From assembly GCA_965141735.1 (NCBI GenBank), contig CBCSOX010000060.1, forward strand, positions 1 to 12,643: DNA of 12,643 nucleotides, read 5' to 3'. Of this stretch, positions 12,609-12,643 are shown one piece after another (position 1 is the stretch's first letter; each line of letters opens with the position of its first letter). A program made the position numbers and the translations under genes. The DNA is from Massilioclostridium sp965141735. Lineage in GTDB: Bacteria > Bacillota > Clostridia > Oscillospirales > Ruminococcaceae. The notes under the pieces were generated by a model. The model ran no database searches. It was not told where the DNA came from and was given only the letters and a program-made list of their open reading frames with translations.

Positions 12609-12643
12609 GCGCAGCGGAAGCGCAGCGGAAGCGCAGCGGAAGC
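12609..12643. repeat. 11-bp tandem repeat running off the right edge
   Basis: Three full copies of GCGCAGCGGAA (12609-12619, 12620-12630, 12631-12641) plus two bases of a fourth reach the window end, so the total copy number is unknown. The unit is not a multiple of three, so a coding repeat is unlikely unless frames are mixed. No ORF is visible. Confidence 0.85.

Noticed and set aside
12609..12643. CRISPR array
   Set aside because: The unit is 11 bp with no spacers, and no cas genes are present.

Overview
The window looks like chromosomal DNA from a Gram-positive, probably spore-forming member of the Clostridia, perhaps Oscillospiraceae-like. This is an inference. It rests on strong GGAGG-type ribosome binding sites, a PolA whose 3'-5' exonuclease site is degenerate, a YwlE-type phosphatase, a PdaA-like (muramic delta-lactam, spore cortex) deacetylase, lipoproteins with Ser-rich linkers, and a YtrA-type GntR/ABC operon. 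Most of the window is housekeeping DNA of fairly high GC. The membrane-protein/VOC stretch (about 7.6-10.4 kb) is visibly more A+T rich and looks accessory.

Layout. (1) 2-1804 (+): DNA polymerase I, cut at its 5' end by the window edge. (2) 1805-2084: a leader or spacer with two hairpins, the second a possible terminator. (3) 2085-4474 (+): a tight four-gene operon (YwlE-like phosphatase, rimI, tsaD, deoxyinosine/hypoxanthine-DNA glycosylase) in which each junction overlaps by 4-8 nt. (4) 4480-4653: an elaborate nested palindromic element filling the convergent gap. (5) 4659-5924 (-): enolase. (6) 6067-7278 (+): a small repeat-rich lipoprotein, then a lipoprotein PdaA-like deacetylase in the same frame, separated by a stop and two codons; a clear terminator follows. 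(7) 7372-7620 (+): an orphan 82-aa protein with weak Nif11-leader character and its own promoter. (8) 7637-9643 (-): a DUF2142-type multi-pass membrane protein. (9) 9850-10275 (-): a VOC/glyoxalase-like protein with a good promoter and a long leader. (10) 12496 down to 10501 (-): a GntR(YtrA)-ABC ATPase-permease operon. Its promoter overlaps a perfect 15-bp inverted repeat, and its last gene appears to be a 33-codon membrane ORF lying between the permease and the terminator. (11) The right edge enters an 11-bp tandem repeat.

How the genes work together. RimI and TsaD are the usual pair of a ribosomal-protein acetyltransferase and a t6A tRNA-modification enzyme; TsaB and TsaE are not in the window. 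The deacetylase would act on peptidoglycan outside the membrane. The GntR-ABC operon is probably autoregulated through its operator. I found no clearly new multi-gene system. The least explained items are the five-hairpin palindrome at 4480-4653, the hidden small membrane ORF at 10501-10602, the AVSG-repeat lipoprotein and the Nif11-like orphan.
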